DNA of 64,000 nucleotides from Xenophilus arseniciresistens (GCF_028023875.1 NZ_JAQIPB010000012.1:111149-175148); one strand, 5' to 3'; shown: positions 45,853 through 56,309, numbered from the stretch's first letter. The notes: generated by a model from the sequence alone, not told the origin. Made by a program: numbers and translations.

Positions 45853-46698
45853 CTAGCTGGCCTGACCAAACTCCTGGGCCAGTTCGCGCGCCCGCTGCTC
45901 GGCGGCGCGGATGGCCTGGCCGAACAAGGCCTTGACCTGGGCTGCTTCCAGCGCGCTGATGGCCGCATGGGTGGTGCCGCCCTTGGAGGTGACGCGCTCG
46001 CGCAGCGTGGCCGGGGGCTCCTGGCTGGCCGCTGCCAGCGCCGAGGCGCCCGTGAAAGTGCCCACGGCCAGCGCATGGGCCTGCTCGGGCGTCAGCCCCA
46101 TGTCGATGCCCGCCGCCACCATCGATTCAATGAAATAGAAGACGTAGGCCGGCCCAGAACCGGACAGGGCCGTGACGGCGTCGAGCGCGCTTTCGGCCTC
46201 CACCCACAGCAGCCGGCCCGTGGGTTGCAGCAGCTGTTCGACCTGCGCGCGGCCGGGCGCATCGACCGCGGGGCGTGCGTACAGCCCGGTCATGCCCTGG
46301 CCCACCAGCGCGGGCGTGTTGGGCATGGCGCGCACGACGTGCTCACTGCCCAGCCAGCGGGCGATGCTGTCCGATGGGATGCCGGCGGCCACGCTCAGGT
46401 GCAGCGCGCCCGGGGCCAGGAAGGCGCGGGTGTCCGCCGCGGCCTGCGCAAACACCTGCGGCTTCACGGCCCAGACCACCAGCGCGCAGCGCTGCAGGGC
46501 GGTGCCGGCAGTGGCCTGCGCCTGCACGCCCTGCTCGGCGGCCAGGCGTTCGCGCGTGGCGGCAAAGGGCTCCACCACCTCGAACTGGCTGGCCGGCAGC
46601 CCGGCGCGCCGCAGCCCGCCCAGGATGGCACCGGCCATGTTGCCGCCACCGATGAAGGCGATGGGAGGAAGGGGGTGGGCAGTGGAGGAGAGGGTCAT
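45853..46698 (-). CDS. proC: Pyrroline-5-carboxylate reductase
   Basis: 281 residues from [20 protein letters not shown]; in-frame codons further upstream to 47118 run into the ribosomal operon and are not used. The Rossmann start is [17 protein letters not shown], then [28 protein letters not shown] and the ProC signature [19 protein letters not shown]. It reduces P5C to proline with NAD(P)H. It is convergent with ubiA (23 bases) and divergent from the spc ribosomal operon. Confidence 0.95.
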   Translation of the reverse strand: MTLSSTAHPLPPIAFIGGGNMAGAILGGLRRAGLPASQFEVVEPFAATRERLAAEQGVQAQATAGTALQRCALVVWAVKPQVFAQAAADTRAFLAPGALHLSVAAGIPSDSIARWLGSEHVVRAMPNTPALVGQGMTGLYARPAVDAPGRAQVEQLLQPTGRLLWVEAESALDAVTALSGSGPAYVFYFIESMVAAGIDMGLTPEQAHALAVGTFTGASALAAASQEPPATLRERVTSKGGTTHAAISALEAAQVKALFGQAIRAAEQRARELAQEFGQAS

Positions 46699-46841
46699 GG
46701 GGGCAGGAGGCAGAGGTGTTGCGCAATGGCGTGCGGGGCGATTGTCCACACAGGTCCGGCCACGGCATGAGGCGGCCGGCATGCCGGCCCCGGACCGCCC
46801 CTTGCGGCCACGGCTGTTGGATTCCCGCACACAGCAGGCGT

Positions 46842-46870
46842 TTGACAGCGCCGACAGTCGGTGCCACAAT
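46842..46870 (+). promoter_or_regulatory. Strong sigma-70 promoter of the spc ribosomal operon
   Basis: TTGACA (46842-46847), 17 bases, CACAAT (46865-46870). Consensus -35, optimal spacing and a 4/6 -10 give a likely transcript start near 46877 and a leader of about 156 bases before rplN. The rest of the 334-base gap between proC and rplN holds no gene. Confidence 0.75.
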
Positions 46871-46880
46871 CGCGGGCTTC

Positions 46881-46905
46881 GCTTTAATTTAAAGCGGAAT
46901 TCCGC
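46881..46905. repeat. Two overlapping perfect palindromes in the rplN leader
   Basis: GCTTTAATTTAAAGC (46881-46895) and GCGGAATTCCGC (46894-46905) share two bases. They fall at about +5 to +29 of the predicted transcript, so they could be an operator or stabilising 5' hairpins. The AT-rich first palindrome stands out in this GC-rich region. Confidence 0.6.
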
Positions 46906-47032
46906 CCAGACGGATGGCGCCAGGCCCCGATCTTTTGACAGATTGATGCCGGGTGTTCGGACGACGGGCCCAAGACTGATCGGCGCGGCCCGCCTGGCGG
47001 ATTGCAACGATACAAGTTGGGAACTACTAGCA

Positions 47033-47401
47033 ATGATCCAGACTGAATCCCGGCTCGAAGTGGCCGACAACACAGGCGCGAAGTCCGTCCTGTGCATCAA
47101 GGTGCTCGGTGGCTCCAAGCGTCGCTATGCCAGCGTCGGTGACGTGATCAAGGTCAGCGTCAAGGAAGCTGCGCCGCGTGGTCGCGTCAAGAAGGGCGAG
47201 ATCTACAACGCCGTCGTCGTGCGCACCGCCAAGGGCATCCGTCGTGGCGACGGCTCGCTCGTCAAGTTCGACGGCAATGCCGCCGTGCTGCTCAACGCCA
47301 AGCTGGAGCCGATCGGCACCCGCATCTTCGGACCCGTGACGCGTGAACTGCGTACCGAGAAGTTCATGAAGATCGTCTCGCTGGCTCCCGAAGTTCTCTA
47401 A
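47033..47401 (+). CDS. rplN: Ribosomal protein uL14
   Basis: 122 residues, [20 protein letters not shown]; complete and typical. It is a 50S subunit protein at the 30S interface (bridges with 16S rRNA) and contacts L19. It is the first gene of the spc block here. The longer open frame upstream to 46172 is antisense to proC and not used. Confidence 0.97.
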   Translation: MIQTESRLEVADNTGAKSVLCIKVLGGSKRRYASVGDVIKVSVKEAAPRGRVKKGEIYNAVVVRTAKGIRRGDGSLVKFDGNAAVLLNAKLEPIGTRIFGPVTRELRTEKFMKIVSLAPEVL

Positions 47402-47413
47402 GGACACGCTGTC

Positions 47414-47731
47414 ATGAACAAGATTCGCAAGGGCGATCAGGTCATCGTGCTGTCGGGCCGTGACAAGGGCAAGCGCGGCACGGTCTCGCTGCGCGCCGAC
47501 GACTCGCATCTGGTGATCGAGGGCATCAACCTCGTCAAGAAGCACGCCAAGCCGAACCCCCTGAAGGGCACCACCGGCGGCATCGTGGAAAAGGCCATGC
47601 CGATTCACCAATCGAATGTGGCGATCTTCAACGCGGCAACCGGCAAGGCCGACCGCGTGGGCATCAAGCTGGTGGACGGCAAGCGCGTGCGCGTGTTCAA
47701 GTCCAGCGGCGAAGAAATCAAGGTTGCCTGA
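47414..47731 (+). CDS. rplX: Ribosomal protein uL24
   Basis: 105 residues, [22 protein letters not shown] (KOW motif at the start). An early-assembly 50S protein near the tunnel exit. Follows rplN by 12 bases. Confidence 0.97.
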   Translation: MNKIRKGDQVIVLSGRDKGKRGTVSLRADDSHLVIEGINLVKKHAKPNPLKGTTGGIVEKAMPIHQSNVAIFNAATGKADRVGIKLVDGKRVRVFKSSGEEIKVA

Positions 47732-47739
47732 GGTACACC

Positions 47740-48279
47740 ATGGCTCGACTGCAAGAAATCTACCGCGAAAAGATCGCGAAGGAACTGACGGAGAAGTTCG
47801 GCTACAAGTCGCCGATGCAGGTTCCCCGTCTGACGAAGATCACGCTGAACATGGGCGTGAGCGAAGCTGTTGCCGACAAGAAGGTCATGGACAACGCCGT
47901 GGGCGACCTGACCAAGATCGCCGGCCAGAAGCCTGTTGTGACCAAGGCTCGCAAGGCCATCGCCGGTTTCAAGATCCGCGAAGGCCAGGCCATCGGCTGC
48001 ATGGTCACGCTGCGCGGCGTGCAGATGTACGAATTCCTGGACCGTTTCGTCACCGTGGCCCTGCCCCGCGTGCGTGACTTCCGTGGTATCTCGGGTCGCG
48101 CCTTCGACGGCCGTGGCAACTACAACATCGGCGTCAAGGAACAGATCATCTTCCCGGAAATCGAGTACGACAAGGTGGATGCGCTGCGTGGTCTGAATAT
48201 CAGCATCACGACGACGGCCAAGACCGACGAAGAAGCCAAGGCGCTGCTGCAAGGCTTCCGTTTCCCCTTCAAGAACTAA
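47740..48279 (+). CDS. rplE: Ribosomal protein uL5
   Basis: 179 residues, [20 protein letters not shown], with [11 protein letters not shown] and the late [20 protein letters not shown]. Binds 5S rRNA in the central protuberance. Length equals E. coli L5. Starts 8 bases after rplX. Confidence 0.97.
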   Translation: MARLQEIYREKIAKELTEKFGYKSPMQVPRLTKITLNMGVSEAVADKKVMDNAVGDLTKIAGQKPVVTKARKAIAGFKIREGQAIGCMVTLRGVQMYEFLDRFVTVALPRVRDFRGISGRAFDGRGNYNIGVKEQIIFPEIEYDKVDALRGLNISITTTAKTDEEAKALLQGFRFPFKN

Positions 48280-48289
48280 AGGTGACCCT

Positions 48290-48595
48290 GTGGCAAAAGT
48301 TGCTTTGATCCAGCGCGAACTCAAGCGCGACAAGCTGGTCGCCAAGTACGCGAAGAAATACGAAGAGCTGAAGGCGACCGCGAACGACGCCAAGAAGAGC
48401 GACGAAGAGCGTGCTGTTGCACGCCTGGCGCTGCAGAAGCTGCCGCGCAACGCGAACCCCACCCGTCAGCGCAACCGCTGCGAAATCACTGGCCGTCCTC
48501 GCGGCACCTTCCGCCAGTTCGGTCTGGCGCGTGCCAAGGTGCGTGAACTGGCCTTCGCCGGCGACATCCCCGGCGTGACCAAGGCCAGCTGGTAA
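48290..48595 (+). CDS. rpsN: Ribosomal protein uS14
   Basis: 101 residues from a GTG start (GTGGCAAAAGTT). It ends [11 protein letters not shown] as in E. coli. It is the long zinc-free form: only one Cys, in [11 protein letters not shown], and no CxxC pairs, so it does not need zinc. 30S head protein. Confidence 0.97.
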   Translation: MAKVALIQRELKRDKLVAKYAKKYEELKATANDAKKSDEERAVARLALQKLPRNANPTRQRNRCEITGRPRGTFRQFGLARAKVRELAFAGDIPGVTKASW

Positions 48596-48615
48596 GCGCA
48601 GCAGGAGCAAGAATT

Positions 48616-49011
48616 ATGAGCATGAGTGATCCCATCGCCGACCTGCTGACGCGCATCCGCAATGCGCAGATGGTCGCGAAACCCACCGTGTCGGTGCCGT
48701 CTTCCAAGGTGAAGATCGCCATCGCCCAGGTGCTGAAGGACGAGGGCTACATCGACGGCTTCCAGGTCAAGACCGAAGCCGGCAAGAGCGAACTCGAAAT
48801 CTCGCTGAAGTACTACGCCGGCCGTCCGGTGATCGAGCGCATCGAGCGCGTGAGCCGTCCCGGCCTGCGCGTCTACAAGGGCGCCACTTCCATTCCCAAG
48901 GTCCAGAACGGCCTGGGCGTGGCCATCGTCACCACCCCCAAGGGCGTGATGACGGACCGCAAGGCACGCGCCAATGGCGTGGGCGGCGAAGTGCTGTGCT
49001 ACGTGGCCTGA
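48616..49011 (+). CDS. rpsH: Ribosomal protein uS8
   Basis: 131 residues, [29 protein letters not shown] supplies the ribosome site. Ends [11 protein letters not shown]. Binds the central domain of 16S rRNA. In E. coli S8 represses the spc operon by binding the rplX-rplE region of the mRNA; I could not confirm an equivalent fold here. Confidence 0.97.
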   Translation: MSMSDPIADLLTRIRNAQMVAKPTVSVPSSKVKIAIAQVLKDEGYIDGFQVKTEAGKSELEISLKYYAGRPVIERIERVSRPGLRVYKGATSIPKVQNGLGVAIVTTPKGVMTDRKARANGVGGEVLCYVA

Positions 49012-49027
49012 CGCGGAGGAAATAGCA

Positions 49028-49561
49028 ATGTCCCGAGTCGGAAAAATGCCGGTCACCGTCCCCGCAGGTGTGGACGTGTCGATCAAGGACGACCAGATCA
49101 GCGTCAAGGGCGCAGGTGGCCAGCTGGCCATCACCGCCAACGCGCTGGTGAAGGTGTCGAACAAGGATGGCAAGCTGAGCTTCGAGCCGGTCAACGAGTC
49201 GCGTGAAGCGAACGCGATGAGCGGCACCGTGCGCCAGCTGGTCAACAACATGGTGCTGGGCGTGAGCAAGGGCTTCGAGAAGAAGCTGACGCTGGTCGGC
49301 GTGGGCTACAAAGCCCAGGCTCAAGGCACGAAGCTGAACCTCGCGGTCGGCTACTCGCACCCCGTCAACAAGGAAATGCCTGCGGGCATCACGGTGGCCA
49401 CTCCGGCCCCGACCGAAATCGTCATCAAGGGTGCCGACCGTCAACGTGTCGGCCAGGTGGCTGCCGAGATCCGCGCTATTCGTCCGCCCGAGCCCTACAA
49501 GGGCAAGGGGATCCGTTATTCGGACGAGAAGATCGTGATCAAGGAAACCAAGAAGAAGTAA
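49028..49561 (+). CDS. rplF: Ribosomal protein uL6
   Basis: 177 residues from [17 protein letters not shown] after GCGGAGGAAATAG. Two related halves; [12 protein letters not shown] and [15 protein letters not shown] are the signature blocks. 50S protein near the factor-binding site. Confidence 0.97.
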   Translation: MSRVGKMPVTVPAGVDVSIKDDQISVKGAGGQLAITANALVKVSNKDGKLSFEPVNESREANAMSGTVRQLVNNMVLGVSKGFEKKLTLVGVGYKAQAQGTKLNLAVGYSHPVNKEMPAGITVATPAPTEIVIKGADRQRVGQVAAEIRAIRPPEPYKGKGIRYSDEKIVIKETKKK

Positions 49562-49572
49562 GAGGCTGCATG

Positions 49573-49938
49573 ATGTTGACCAAAAAGGAACAGCGCCTGC
49601 GCCGCGCCCGTCAGACCCGTATCCGCATTGCCACGCAAGGCGTTGCCCGTCTGACGGTGAACCGTACCAACCTGCACATCTACGCCACCGTCATTTCCGG
49701 CGACGGCGCCAAGGTGCTGGCCTCGGCCTCGACGGCCGAAGCCGAAGTGCGCAGCTCGCTCGGTGGTGCTGGCAAGGGTGGCAATGCCACCGCCGCCGCA
49801 CTGATCGGCAAGCGCATCGCCGAAAGGGCCAAGGCTGCCGGCGTGGAGAAGGTTGCGTTCGATCGCGCCGGCTTCGCATACCACGGCCGCGTCAAGGCGT
49901 TGGCAGAAGCCGCGCGTGAAGCCGGCCTGCAGTTCTAA
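49573..49938 (+). CDS. rplR: Ribosomal protein uL18
   Basis: 121 residues from the second of two adjacent ATG codons (49570 and 49573). [19 protein letters not shown] is the basic N-terminal tail that binds 5S rRNA; it ends [15 protein letters not shown]. Works with uL5 in the 5S particle. Confidence 0.96.
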   Translation: MLTKKEQRLRRARQTRIRIATQGVARLTVNRTNLHIYATVISGDGAKVLASASTAEAEVRSSLGGAGKGGNATAAALIGKRIAERAKAAGVEKVAFDRAGFAYHGRVKALAEAAREAGLQF

Positions 49939-49964
49939 GAACGCGCACGAATCAGGAATTCAAG

Positions 49965-50483
49965 ATGGCAAAGATTCAGGCAAGAACGAGCGCCGAGGGT
50001 CCCGAGGACGGTCTGCGCGAGAAGATGATTTCGATCAACCGTGTCACCAAGGTGGTGAAGGGTGGTCGTATCCTGGGTTTCGCAGCACTCACCGTGGTGG
50101 GTGACGGCGATGGCCGCGTCGGCATGGGCAAGGGCAAGTCGAAGGAAGTGCCCGCAGCCGTGCAGAAGGCCATGGAAGAGGCCCGCCGCAATCTCATGAA
50201 GGTGTCGATCAAGAACGGCACGCTGCATCACCAGGTGACGGGTCACCACGGTGCTTCCACCGTGATGATGTCGCCGGCCCCCAAGGGTACCGGCATCATC
50301 GCTGGCGGCCCGATGCGCGCCGTGTTCGAAGTGATGGGCATCACCGACATCGTGGCCAAGAGCCACGGTTCGTCGAACCCCTACAACATGGTTCGCGCCA
50401 CGCTCGACGCACTGAAGAACTCGACCACCCCGGCCGAAGTCGCAGCCAAGCGTGGTCTGACGGTCGAAGACATCTTCGCCTGA
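49965..50483 (+). CDS. rpsE: Ribosomal protein uS5
   Basis: 172 residues, [20 protein letters not shown]. It has the double-stranded RNA-binding part [24 protein letters not shown] and the [17 protein letters not shown] loop. 30S protein important for decoding fidelity; mutations in the VKGGR-type loop of S5 confer spectinomycin resistance, and the sequence here is wild type in form. Confidence 0.97.
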   Translation: MAKIQARTSAEGPEDGLREKMISINRVTKVVKGGRILGFAALTVVGDGDGRVGMGKGKSKEVPAAVQKAMEEARRNLMKVSIKNGTLHHQVTGHHGASTVMMSPAPKGTGIIAGGPMRAVFEVMGITDIVAKSHGSSNPYNMVRATLDALKNSTTPAEVAAKRGLTVEDIFA

Positions 50484-50500
50484 GACCGGGAGCATTTGCA

Positions 50501-50686
50501 ATGACGACGCAACAACAGACCGTGAAGATCCAGCTGGTTCGCAGCCCGATCGGCACGAAGCAGTCGCACCGCGCCACCGTGCGTGGCCTGGGCCTGCGCA
50601 AGCTCAACAGCGTGAGCGAGCTGCAGGACACGCCCGCCGTGCGCGGCATGATCAACAAGATCGCCTATCTGGTGAAGGTGCTCTGA
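50501..50686 (+). CDS. rpmD: Ribosomal protein uL30
   Basis: 61 residues, [18 protein letters not shown], then [11 protein letters not shown] and a C-terminal [11 protein letters not shown]. Ends one base before the rplO start. Confidence 0.97.
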   Translation: MTTQQQTVKIQLVRSPIGTKQSHRATVRGLGLRKLNSVSELQDTPAVRGMINKIAYLVKVL

Positions 50687-50687
50687 C

Positions 50688-51119
50688 ATGGAACTCAATA
50701 CCATCAAGCCCGCAGAGGGCGCCAAGCACGCCAAGCGTCGCGTCGGCCGCGGTATCGGCTCCGGCCTGGGCAAGACCGCGGGTCGTGGCCACAAGGGCCA
50801 GAAGTCGCGCGCCGGTGGCTTCCACAAGGTGGGCTTCGAAGGCGGTCAGATGCCGCTGCAGCGTCGCCTGCCCAAGCGTGGCTTCAAGTCGCAAAGCCTG
50901 AAGTTCAACGCCGAGGTCTCGCTGACCGCTCTGGACAAGCTCGGCCTGGCCGAAGTGGATCTGCTCGCGCTCAAGCAAGCCGGCCTCGTGGGCCAGCTGG
51001 CCAAGGTCGTGAAGGTCATCAAGTCGGGCGAACTGACCAAGGCTGTGAAGCTGACGGGCATCGGCGCGACCGAAGGTGCCAAGGCGGCCATCGAGGCAGC
51101 CGGCGGCAGCCTGGCCTGA
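50688..51119 (+). CDS. rplO: Ribosomal protein uL15
   Basis: 143 residues, [22 protein letters not shown], followed by the long Gly/Arg/Lys extension [18 protein letters not shown] that runs into 23S rRNA. Late assembly protein of the 50S subunit; starts one base after rpmD, so coupled. Confidence 0.97.
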   Translation: MELNTIKPAEGAKHAKRRVGRGIGSGLGKTAGRGHKGQKSRAGGFHKVGFEGGQMPLQRRLPKRGFKSQSLKFNAEVSLTALDKLGLAEVDLLALKQAGLVGQLAKVVKVIKSGELTKAVKLTGIGATEGAKAAIEAAGGSLA

Positions 51120-51159
51120 TCGGCATTCCGCTTTTCCTCACTCAAGGAAGTTCCAGAAC

Positions 51160-52497
51160 GTGGCAACCAACGCGTTGACCAAGCCAGGGCTGGCAAAGAC
51201 GGGCAAGTTCGGCGACCTGCGTCGCCGGCTGGTCTTCCTGCTGCTCGCGCTTGTGGTCTACCGCATCGGCGCACACATCCCCGTGCCCGGCATCAACCCG
51301 GACCAGCTGGCTCAGCTGTTCCAGGGCCAGCAGGGCGGCATCCTGAACCTGTTCAACATGTTCTCGGGTGGGGCCCTGTCGCGTTTCACGGTGTTTGCGC
51401 TGGGGATCATGCCGTACATCTCGGCATCGATCATCATGCAGCTGATGACCTACGTCGTGCCGACCTTCGAGCAGATGAAGAAGGAAGGCGAGGCGGGTCG
51501 GCGCAGGATCACCCAGTACACGCGCTATGGCGCGCTGGCGCTGGCGCTGGTGCAGTCGGTGAGCATTGCCACCATGCTGGAGTCTTCGGCAGGCCTGGTG
51601 AACAACCCTGGCTTCGGCTTCCGCATCACGGCCATGTTCAGCCTGACGGCTGGTTCCATGTTCCTGATGTGGCTGGGTGAGCAGATCACCGAGCGTGGTC
51701 TGGGCAACGGCATCTCGATCATCATCTTCGCGGGCATCGTGGCCGGTCTCCCCACCGCCATTGGCGGGCTGCTGGAGCTGGTGCGCACGGGTGCGATGAG
51801 TGTGCTGATCGCGCTGTTCATCGTGGTGCTGGTTGGCCTGGTGACCTGGTTCGTGGTGTTCGTGGAACGCGGTCAGCGCAAGATCCTGGTCAACTATGCG
51901 CGGCGGCAGGTCGGCAACAAGGTGTATGGAGGCCAAGCCTCGCACCTGCCGCTGAAGCTGAACATGGCCGGTGTGATCCCGCCGATCTTCGCCAGCTCGA
52001 TCATCCTGCTGCCGGCAACGGTGGTTGGCTGGATGGGCACCGGCGGTGAAGGCTGGTTCGCGCGCTTCATGCGCGACGCAGCGTCCACCCTGGCCCCGGG
52101 TCAGCCGATCTATACCCTGCTGTACGCCGGTGCGATCGTGTTCTTCTGCTTCTTCTACACGGCCCTCGTGTTCAACAGCCGCGAGACCGCCGACAACCTG
52201 AAGAAGAGCGGTGCCTTCATTCCCGGGATCCGTCCCGGTGACCAGACGGCACGCTACATCGACAAGATCCTGTTGCGCCTGACCTTGGCGGGTGCGATCT
52301 ACATCACCTTCGTGTGTTTGCTGCCGGAGTTTCTGATCCTCAGATACAACGTGCCGTTCTACTTCGGAGGGACCTCGCTGCTGATCATCGTGGTGGTCAC
52401 CATGGACTTCATGGCCCAGGTGCAGAACTACATGATGTCGCAGCAGTATGAGTCGCTGCTCAAGAAGGCGAATTTCAAGACGTCTCTGGGTGGTTGA
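51160..52497 (+). CDS. secY: Preprotein translocase subunit SecY
   Basis: 445 residues from a GTG start preceded by CAAGGAAG. It is the ten-helix channel of the SecYEG translocon. Signatures: [47 protein letters not shown] and, near the end, QSYES-type [13 protein letters not shown]. An in-frame ATG at 51076 lies inside rplO and is not used. As in most bacteria it is in the spc operon, tying export capacity to ribosome synthesis. Confidence 0.97.
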   Translation: MATNALTKPGLAKTGKFGDLRRRLVFLLLALVVYRIGAHIPVPGINPDQLAQLFQGQQGGILNLFNMFSGGALSRFTVFALGIMPYISASIIMQLMTYVVPTFEQMKKEGEAGRRRITQYTRYGALALALVQSVSIATMLESSAGLVNNPGFGFRITAMFSLTAGSMFLMWLGEQITERGLGNGISIIIFAGIVAGLPTAIGGLLELVRTGAMSVLIALFIVVLVGLVTWFVVFVERGQRKILVNYARRQVGNKVYGGQASHLPLKLNMAGVIPPIFASSIILLPATVVGWMGTGGEGWFARFMRDAASTLAPGQPIYTLLYAGAIVFFCFFYTALVFNSRETADNLKKSGAFIPGIRPGDQTARYIDKILLRLTLAGAIYITFVCLLPEFLILRYNVPFYFGGTSLLIIVVVTMDFMAQVQNYMMSQQYESLLKKANFKTSLGG

Positions 52498-52650
52498 TGC
52501 GGACTGATCGGGTGGCCGGGCGAGAGCCGGGCCCCTCAGAGCTTCGGATCAGAAGATTTGGAAAGTGGAGTTGACGCCAAAGGCCTGTGCCTGGCGCACA
52601 TTGTGTTTTGGGGCAGGTAGTTCAGCCCACAGAGTTTCAGGAGAAATCAA

Positions 52651-52764
52651 ATGAGAGTTTCGGCTTCGGTCAAAACCATCTGCCGCAATTGCAAGATCAT
52701 CCGCCGCAAAGGTGTGGTTCGCGTGATCTGCACCGACCCGCGCCACAAGCAGCGCCAGGGTTGA
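52651..52764 (+). CDS. rpmJ: Ribosomal protein bL36, zinc-binding form
   Basis: 37 residues, [14 protein letters not shown] and ending RHKQRQG. Cys11, Cys14, Cys27 and His32 are all present, so this is the zinc-containing (C+) type. TTTCAGGAGAAATCAA gives a good ribosome site. It follows secY after a 153-base gap that contains no infA, although infA often sits there in Burkholderiales and other bacteria. The gap has no clear promoter; TTGACG at 52571 lacks a matching -10. Confidence 0.95.
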   Translation: MRVSASVKTICRNCKIIRRKGVVRVICTDPRHKQRQG

Positions 52765-52787
52765 ATCGAGAGTTCTAGAGGACGAAC

Positions 52788-53153
52788 ATGGCACGTATCG
52801 CTGGCATCAACATTCCGCCGCACAAGCACGCCGAGATCGGCCTGACGGCGATCTTCGGCATCGGCCGCACGCGCGCTCGCAAGATCTGCGAAGCCTGCGG
52901 CATCGACTACGCGAAGAAGGTCAAGGACCTGACGGACGCCGATCTGGAAAAGATCCGCGACCAGATCGCCCAGTTCACGATCGAAGGCGACCTGCGTCGC
53001 GAAACGACGATGAACATCAAGCGTCTGATGGACATCGGTTGCTACCGCGGTTTCCGTCACCGTCGCGGCCTGCCGATGCGTGGCCAGCGCACCCGCACGA
53101 ACGCCCGTACCCGCAAGGGTCCGCGTCGCGCCGCGCAAGCCCTGAAGAAGTAA
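52788..53153 (+). CDS. rpsM: Ribosomal protein uS13
   Basis: 121 residues, [22 protein letters not shown]. It ends with the basic tail [20 protein letters not shown], which reaches the P-site tRNA. 30S head protein bridging to the 50S. First S-protein of the alpha block. Confidence 0.97.
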   Translation: MARIAGINIPPHKHAEIGLTAIFGIGRTRARKICEACGIDYAKKVKDLTDADLEKIRDQIAQFTIEGDLRRETTMNIKRLMDIGCYRGFRHRRGLPMRGQRTRTNARTRKGPRRAAQALKK

Positions 53154-53163
53154 GGAATAAAGC

Positions 53164-53568
53164 ATGGCCAAGTCTCCCGCCAACAACGCCGCGCAACGCG
53201 TTCGCAAGAAGGTCCGCAAGAACGTTGCGGACGGCATCGCGCACGTGCACGCGTCGTTCAACAACACCATCATCACCATCACCGACCGTCAGGGCAACGC
53301 ACTGTCGTGGGCCTCGTCGGGTGGTCAGGGCTTCAAGGGTTCGCGCAAGTCGACGCCCTTCGCCGCCCAGGTGGCATCCGAAGTCGCCGGCCGTGCAGCG
53401 GTCGAGCAAGGCATCAAGAACCTCGACGTCGAGATCAAGGGCCCCGGCCCGGGTCGCGAGTCGTCGGTGCGCGCGCTGGCTGCGCTGGGCATCCGCATCA
53501 CGTCCATCTCCGACGTGACGCCGGTCCCGCACAACGGCTGCCGTCCCCAGAAGCGCCGTCGCATCTAA
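53164..53568 (+). CDS. rpsK: Ribosomal protein uS11
   Basis: 134 residues, [20 protein letters not shown]; core [18 protein letters not shown] and [20 protein letters not shown]. 30S platform protein. Starts 10 bases after rpsM. A terminator-like hairpin follows the gene. Confidence 0.97.
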   Translation: MAKSPANNAAQRVRKKVRKNVADGIAHVHASFNNTIITITDRQGNALSWASSGGQGFKGSRKSTPFAAQVASEVAGRAAVEQGIKNLDVEIKGPGPGRESSVRALAALGIRITSISDVTPVPHNGCRPQKRRRI

Positions 53569-53582
53569 GGCGCTTCACGACA

Positions 53583-53623
53583 GCGCAGCGCCCTTTGCGG
53601 GTTGCTGCGCGTTTTTGCTTTTC
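53583..53623 (+). terminator. Terminator or attenuator between rpsK and rpsD
   Basis: GCGCAGC (53583-53589) pairs with GCTGCGC (53604-53610), with CCC/GGG pairing inside, then GTTTTTGCTTTT. It would end or reduce transcription inside the alpha operon, 87 bases before rpsD. Confidence 0.65.
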
Positions 53624-53709
53624 ACTCAAGCCCACCGCCATCGTCCGAGGACTGATGGCTCCCGCAATGCCAGTAGGCGCTGCGGCAGACGCAACACAAG
53701 GAAAATACC

Positions 53710-54333
53710 GTGGCACGCTATCTCGGCCCCAAGGCCAAGCTCTCCCGCCGTGAAGGCACAGACCTGTTCCTGAAGAGCGCACGTCGCTCCATCGCGGACA
53801 AGGCCAAGTTCGACTCCAAGCCCGGCCAGCATGGCCGCACCTCGGGTCAGCGCACGTCCGACTACGGTCTGCAGCTGCGTGAAAAGCAGAAGGTCAAGCG
53901 CATGTACGGCGTGCTGGAAAAGCAGTTCCGCCGCTACTTCGAAGAAGCCGACCGCCGCCGTGGCAACACCGGCGCCAACCTGCTGTTCCTGCTGGAATCG
54001 CGTCTGGACAACGTGGTGTTCCGCATGGGCTTCGGCTCCACGCGCGCCGAAGCACGCCAGCTGGTGTCGCACAAGGCCATCACCGTGAACGGCCAGGCTG
54101 TCAACATCCCCTCGTACCTGGTCAAGACCGGCGACGTGGTGGCTGTGCGTGAAAAGTCGAAGAAGCAGGTTCGCGTGGTCGAAGCCCTGCAACTGGCCCA
54201 GCAAGTCGGCATCCCCGCCTGGGTCGAAGTCAACATCGACAAGGCCGAAGGTACGTTCAAGAAGGTGCCGGATCGCGACGAGTTCGGTGCCGACATCAAC
54301 GAATCGCTGATCGTCGAACTTTATTCGCGTTGA
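53710..54333 (+). CDS. rpsD: Ribosomal protein uS4
   Basis: 207 residues from a GTG start after [28 protein letters not shown], an S4 RNA-binding domain at about 97-160 ([26 protein letters not shown]) and the end [10 protein letters not shown]. Primary 16S rRNA binder, and in E. coli the repressor of the alpha operon. The Cys-type zinc knuckle is absent. It stands alone between a terminator-like hairpin upstream (141-base gap) and another downstream (146-base gap), so its level may be set separately. Confidence 0.97.
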   Translation: MARYLGPKAKLSRREGTDLFLKSARRSIADKAKFDSKPGQHGRTSGQRTSDYGLQLREKQKVKRMYGVLEKQFRRYFEEADRRRGNTGANLLFLLESRLDNVVFRMGFGSTRAEARQLVSHKAITVNGQAVNIPSYLVKTGDVVAVREKSKKQVRVVEALQLAQQVGIPAWVEVNIDKAEGTFKKVPDRDEFGADINESLIVELYSR

Positions 54334-54341
54334 TGCTGATG

Positions 54342-54390
54342 GGGCGCCACAAGGACTCAAGCACCTTCAGGCGCCCTGTTTAGTTGTTCC
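54342..54390 (+). terminator. Hairpin between rpsD and rpoA, possible terminator
   Basis: GGGCGCC (54342-54348) pairs with GGCGCCC (54370-54376), with an inner AAGG/CCTT step separated by a 2x2 internal loop, followed by TGTTTAGTTGTT. The T tract is interrupted, so partial termination or mRNA processing is as likely. Confidence 0.5.
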
Positions 54391-54479
54391 CGTTCCTGCG
54401 GCTGCCAAGCTTTGTGCGGCCCAGGCGCTTCACCAGCCTTACCGGTGTAACGAGCCGGGGGTATTGAGAGGAAGTCCGC

Positions 54480-55475
54480 ATGCAAACAACCCTGCTGAAA
54501 CCCAAGACCATCCAGGTCGAGCAACTGGCTGCCAACAAGGCAAAAGTGACGCTCGAGCCTTTCGAGCGTGGCTACGGCCACACGCTCGGCAACGCGCTGC
54601 GTCGCGTGTTGCTTTCTTCGATGGTGGGCTATGCAGCCACCGAAGTCACCATCGCCGGCGTGCTGCACGAGTACTCCTCCATCGATGGCGTGCAAGAGGA
54701 TGTGGTCAACATCCTGCTGAACCTCAAGGGCGTGGTGTTCAAGCTCCACAACCGCGACGAGGTCACGCTGTCGCTGCGCAAGGATGGCGAAGGCCCGGTC
54801 ACGGCCGCCGATATCCAGACGCCGCATGACGTCGAGATCATCAACCCCGAGCACGTCATCGCCCATCTGTCGCAAGGCGGCAAGCTGGACATGCAGATCA
54901 AGGTCGAGAAGGGCCGCGGCTATGTGCCTGGCACCATGCGCCGCTATGCCGACGAGCCGACCAAGTCGATCGGCCGCATCGTGCTGGACGCATCGTTCTC
55001 GCCGGTCAAGCGCGTGAGCTACACGGTCGAAAGCGCCCGTGTGGAACAGCGCACCGACCTGGACAAGCTGCTGGTCGAGATCGAGACCAATGGCGCCATC
55101 TCGGCGGAAGACGCTGTGCGCGCTTCGGCCAAGATCCTGGTCGAGCAACTGGCCGTGTTCGCCCAGCTGGAAGGTGGCGTGGACGAGCTGTTCGATGCGA
55201 AGGCTTCCGCCCCGCGCAGCGCCCAGCAGTTCGACCCCATCCTGCTGCGTCCCGTGGACGAGCTGGAACTGACCGTGCGTTCGGCCAACTGCCTGAAGGC
55301 CGAAAACATCTACTACATCGGTGACCTGATCCAGCGCACCGAGAACGAGCTGCTCAAGACCCCGAACCTGGGTCGCAAGTCGCTCAACGAAATCAAGGAA
55401 GTGCTGGCTTCGCGCGGCCTGACCCTGGGCATGAAGCTCGAAAGCTGGCCGCCGGCCGGCCTGGACAAGCGCTAA
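54480..55475 (+). CDS. rpoA: RNA polymerase alpha subunit
   Basis: 331 residues, [20 protein letters not shown], after GAGAGGAAGTCC. N-terminal domain about 1-235 ([21 protein letters not shown] for dimerisation). C-terminal domain about 250-325 with [17 protein letters not shown] and [17 protein letters not shown], the part that contacts UP elements and activators. Complete and normal length. Usual place between rpsD and rplQ. Confidence 0.97.
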   Translation: MQTTLLKPKTIQVEQLAANKAKVTLEPFERGYGHTLGNALRRVLLSSMVGYAATEVTIAGVLHEYSSIDGVQEDVVNILLNLKGVVFKLHNRDEVTLSLRKDGEGPVTAADIQTPHDVEIINPEHVIAHLSQGGKLDMQIKVEKGRGYVPGTMRRYADEPTKSIGRIVLDASFSPVKRVSYTVESARVEQRTDLDKLLVEIETNGAISAEDAVRASAKILVEQLAVFAQLEGGVDELFDAKASAPRSAQQFDPILLRPVDELELTVRSANCLKAENIYYIGDLIQRTENELLKTPNLGRKSLNEIKEVLASRGLTLGMKLESWPPAGLDKR

Positions 55476-55557
55476 GAAGCCCACGGCCTTCATCGCACGG
55501 GGCAGTACCTGACACGGCTGCCCCCATTACTAAAAATCCTTCTTCAAGGAAATCATC

Positions 55558-55953
55558 ATGCGTCACGGACTTGGACTCCGCAAACTCAACCGCACCAGCT
55601 CGCACCGCCTGGCGATGCTGCGCAACATGACCAACTCGCTGATCGAGCACGAGGCCATCAAGACCACCGTGCCCAAGGCGAAGGAACTGCGCCGCGTCGT
55701 CGAGCCGCTGATCACGCTGGCCAAGAACCCCACGGTCGCCAACAAGCGCCTGGCCTTCGACCGTCTGCGCAACCGCGACAACGTCGTGAAGCTGTTCAAT
55801 GAGCTGGGCCCGCGTTACCAGACGCGCCCGGGCGGCTACACCCGCATCCTGAAGATGGGCTTCCGTGTGGGCGACAACGCGCCCATGGCTTTCGTGGAAC
55901 TGGTGGATCGTCCTGAAATTTCTGACGCCGCCGAGCAAAGCGACGCAGAATAA
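55558..55953 (+). CDS. rplQ: Ribosomal protein bL17
   Basis: 131 residues, [21 protein letters not shown]; contains [22 protein letters not shown] and [22 protein letters not shown]. 50S protein at the tunnel exit rim. Last gene of the alpha operon, 82 bases after rpoA. An initiator tRNA gene begins 19 bases after its stop. Confidence 0.97.
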   Translation: MRHGLGLRKLNRTSSHRLAMLRNMTNSLIEHEAIKTTVPKAKELRRVVEPLITLAKNPTVANKRLAFDRLRNRDNVVKLFNELGPRYQTRPGGYTRILKMGFRVGDNAPMAFVELVDRPEISDAAEQSDAE

Positions 55954-55955
55954 GC

Positions 55956-55961
55956 TATACT
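55956..55961 (+). promoter_or_regulatory. -10 element ahead of the tRNA gene
   Basis: TATACT, 5 of 6 to consensus, 11 bases before the mature tRNA 5' end. No good -35 is seen at 16-18 bases upstream, which would lie in the end of rplQ. Confidence 0.5.
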
Positions 55962-55972
55962 CTCATTTCTGA

Positions 55973-56049
<77 letters not shown>

Positions 56050-56063
56050 AATTCCAGAAATTG

Positions 56064-56095
56064 AAAAAGGCCCTCGAAAGAGGGCCTTTTTCTTT
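56064..56095 (+). terminator. Intrinsic terminator after tRNA-fMet
   Basis: 12-bp perfect stem AAAAAGGCCCTC/GAGGGCCTTTTT with GAAA loop, then CTTTT. It ends the tRNA transcript and any read-through from rplQ. Confidence 0.93.
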
Positions 56096-56309
56096 TGGCG
56101 GCGGCATGGCATGGGTGATTGGGCCATCCATGCCAATGCCAATGGATGCTCGAAATACGAGCTTGGCCTGATGCTCGGCAGCAGATGCGCAGCGCGGTGC
56201 GCTGCGGCAAATAGCTGTCCTCTTTCGTCCTACCCACGCCTGCCTTTTTTTGTGACAAAGTGAAGGTGCGCTGTGGGACGCGACGAAAGAATGAAGGGCC
56301 TGAACCAGC

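Noticed and set aside
52498..52650. infA between secY and rpmJ
   Set aside because: The 153-base gap is too short for IF1 (about 72 codons plus signals) and no frame resembles it.
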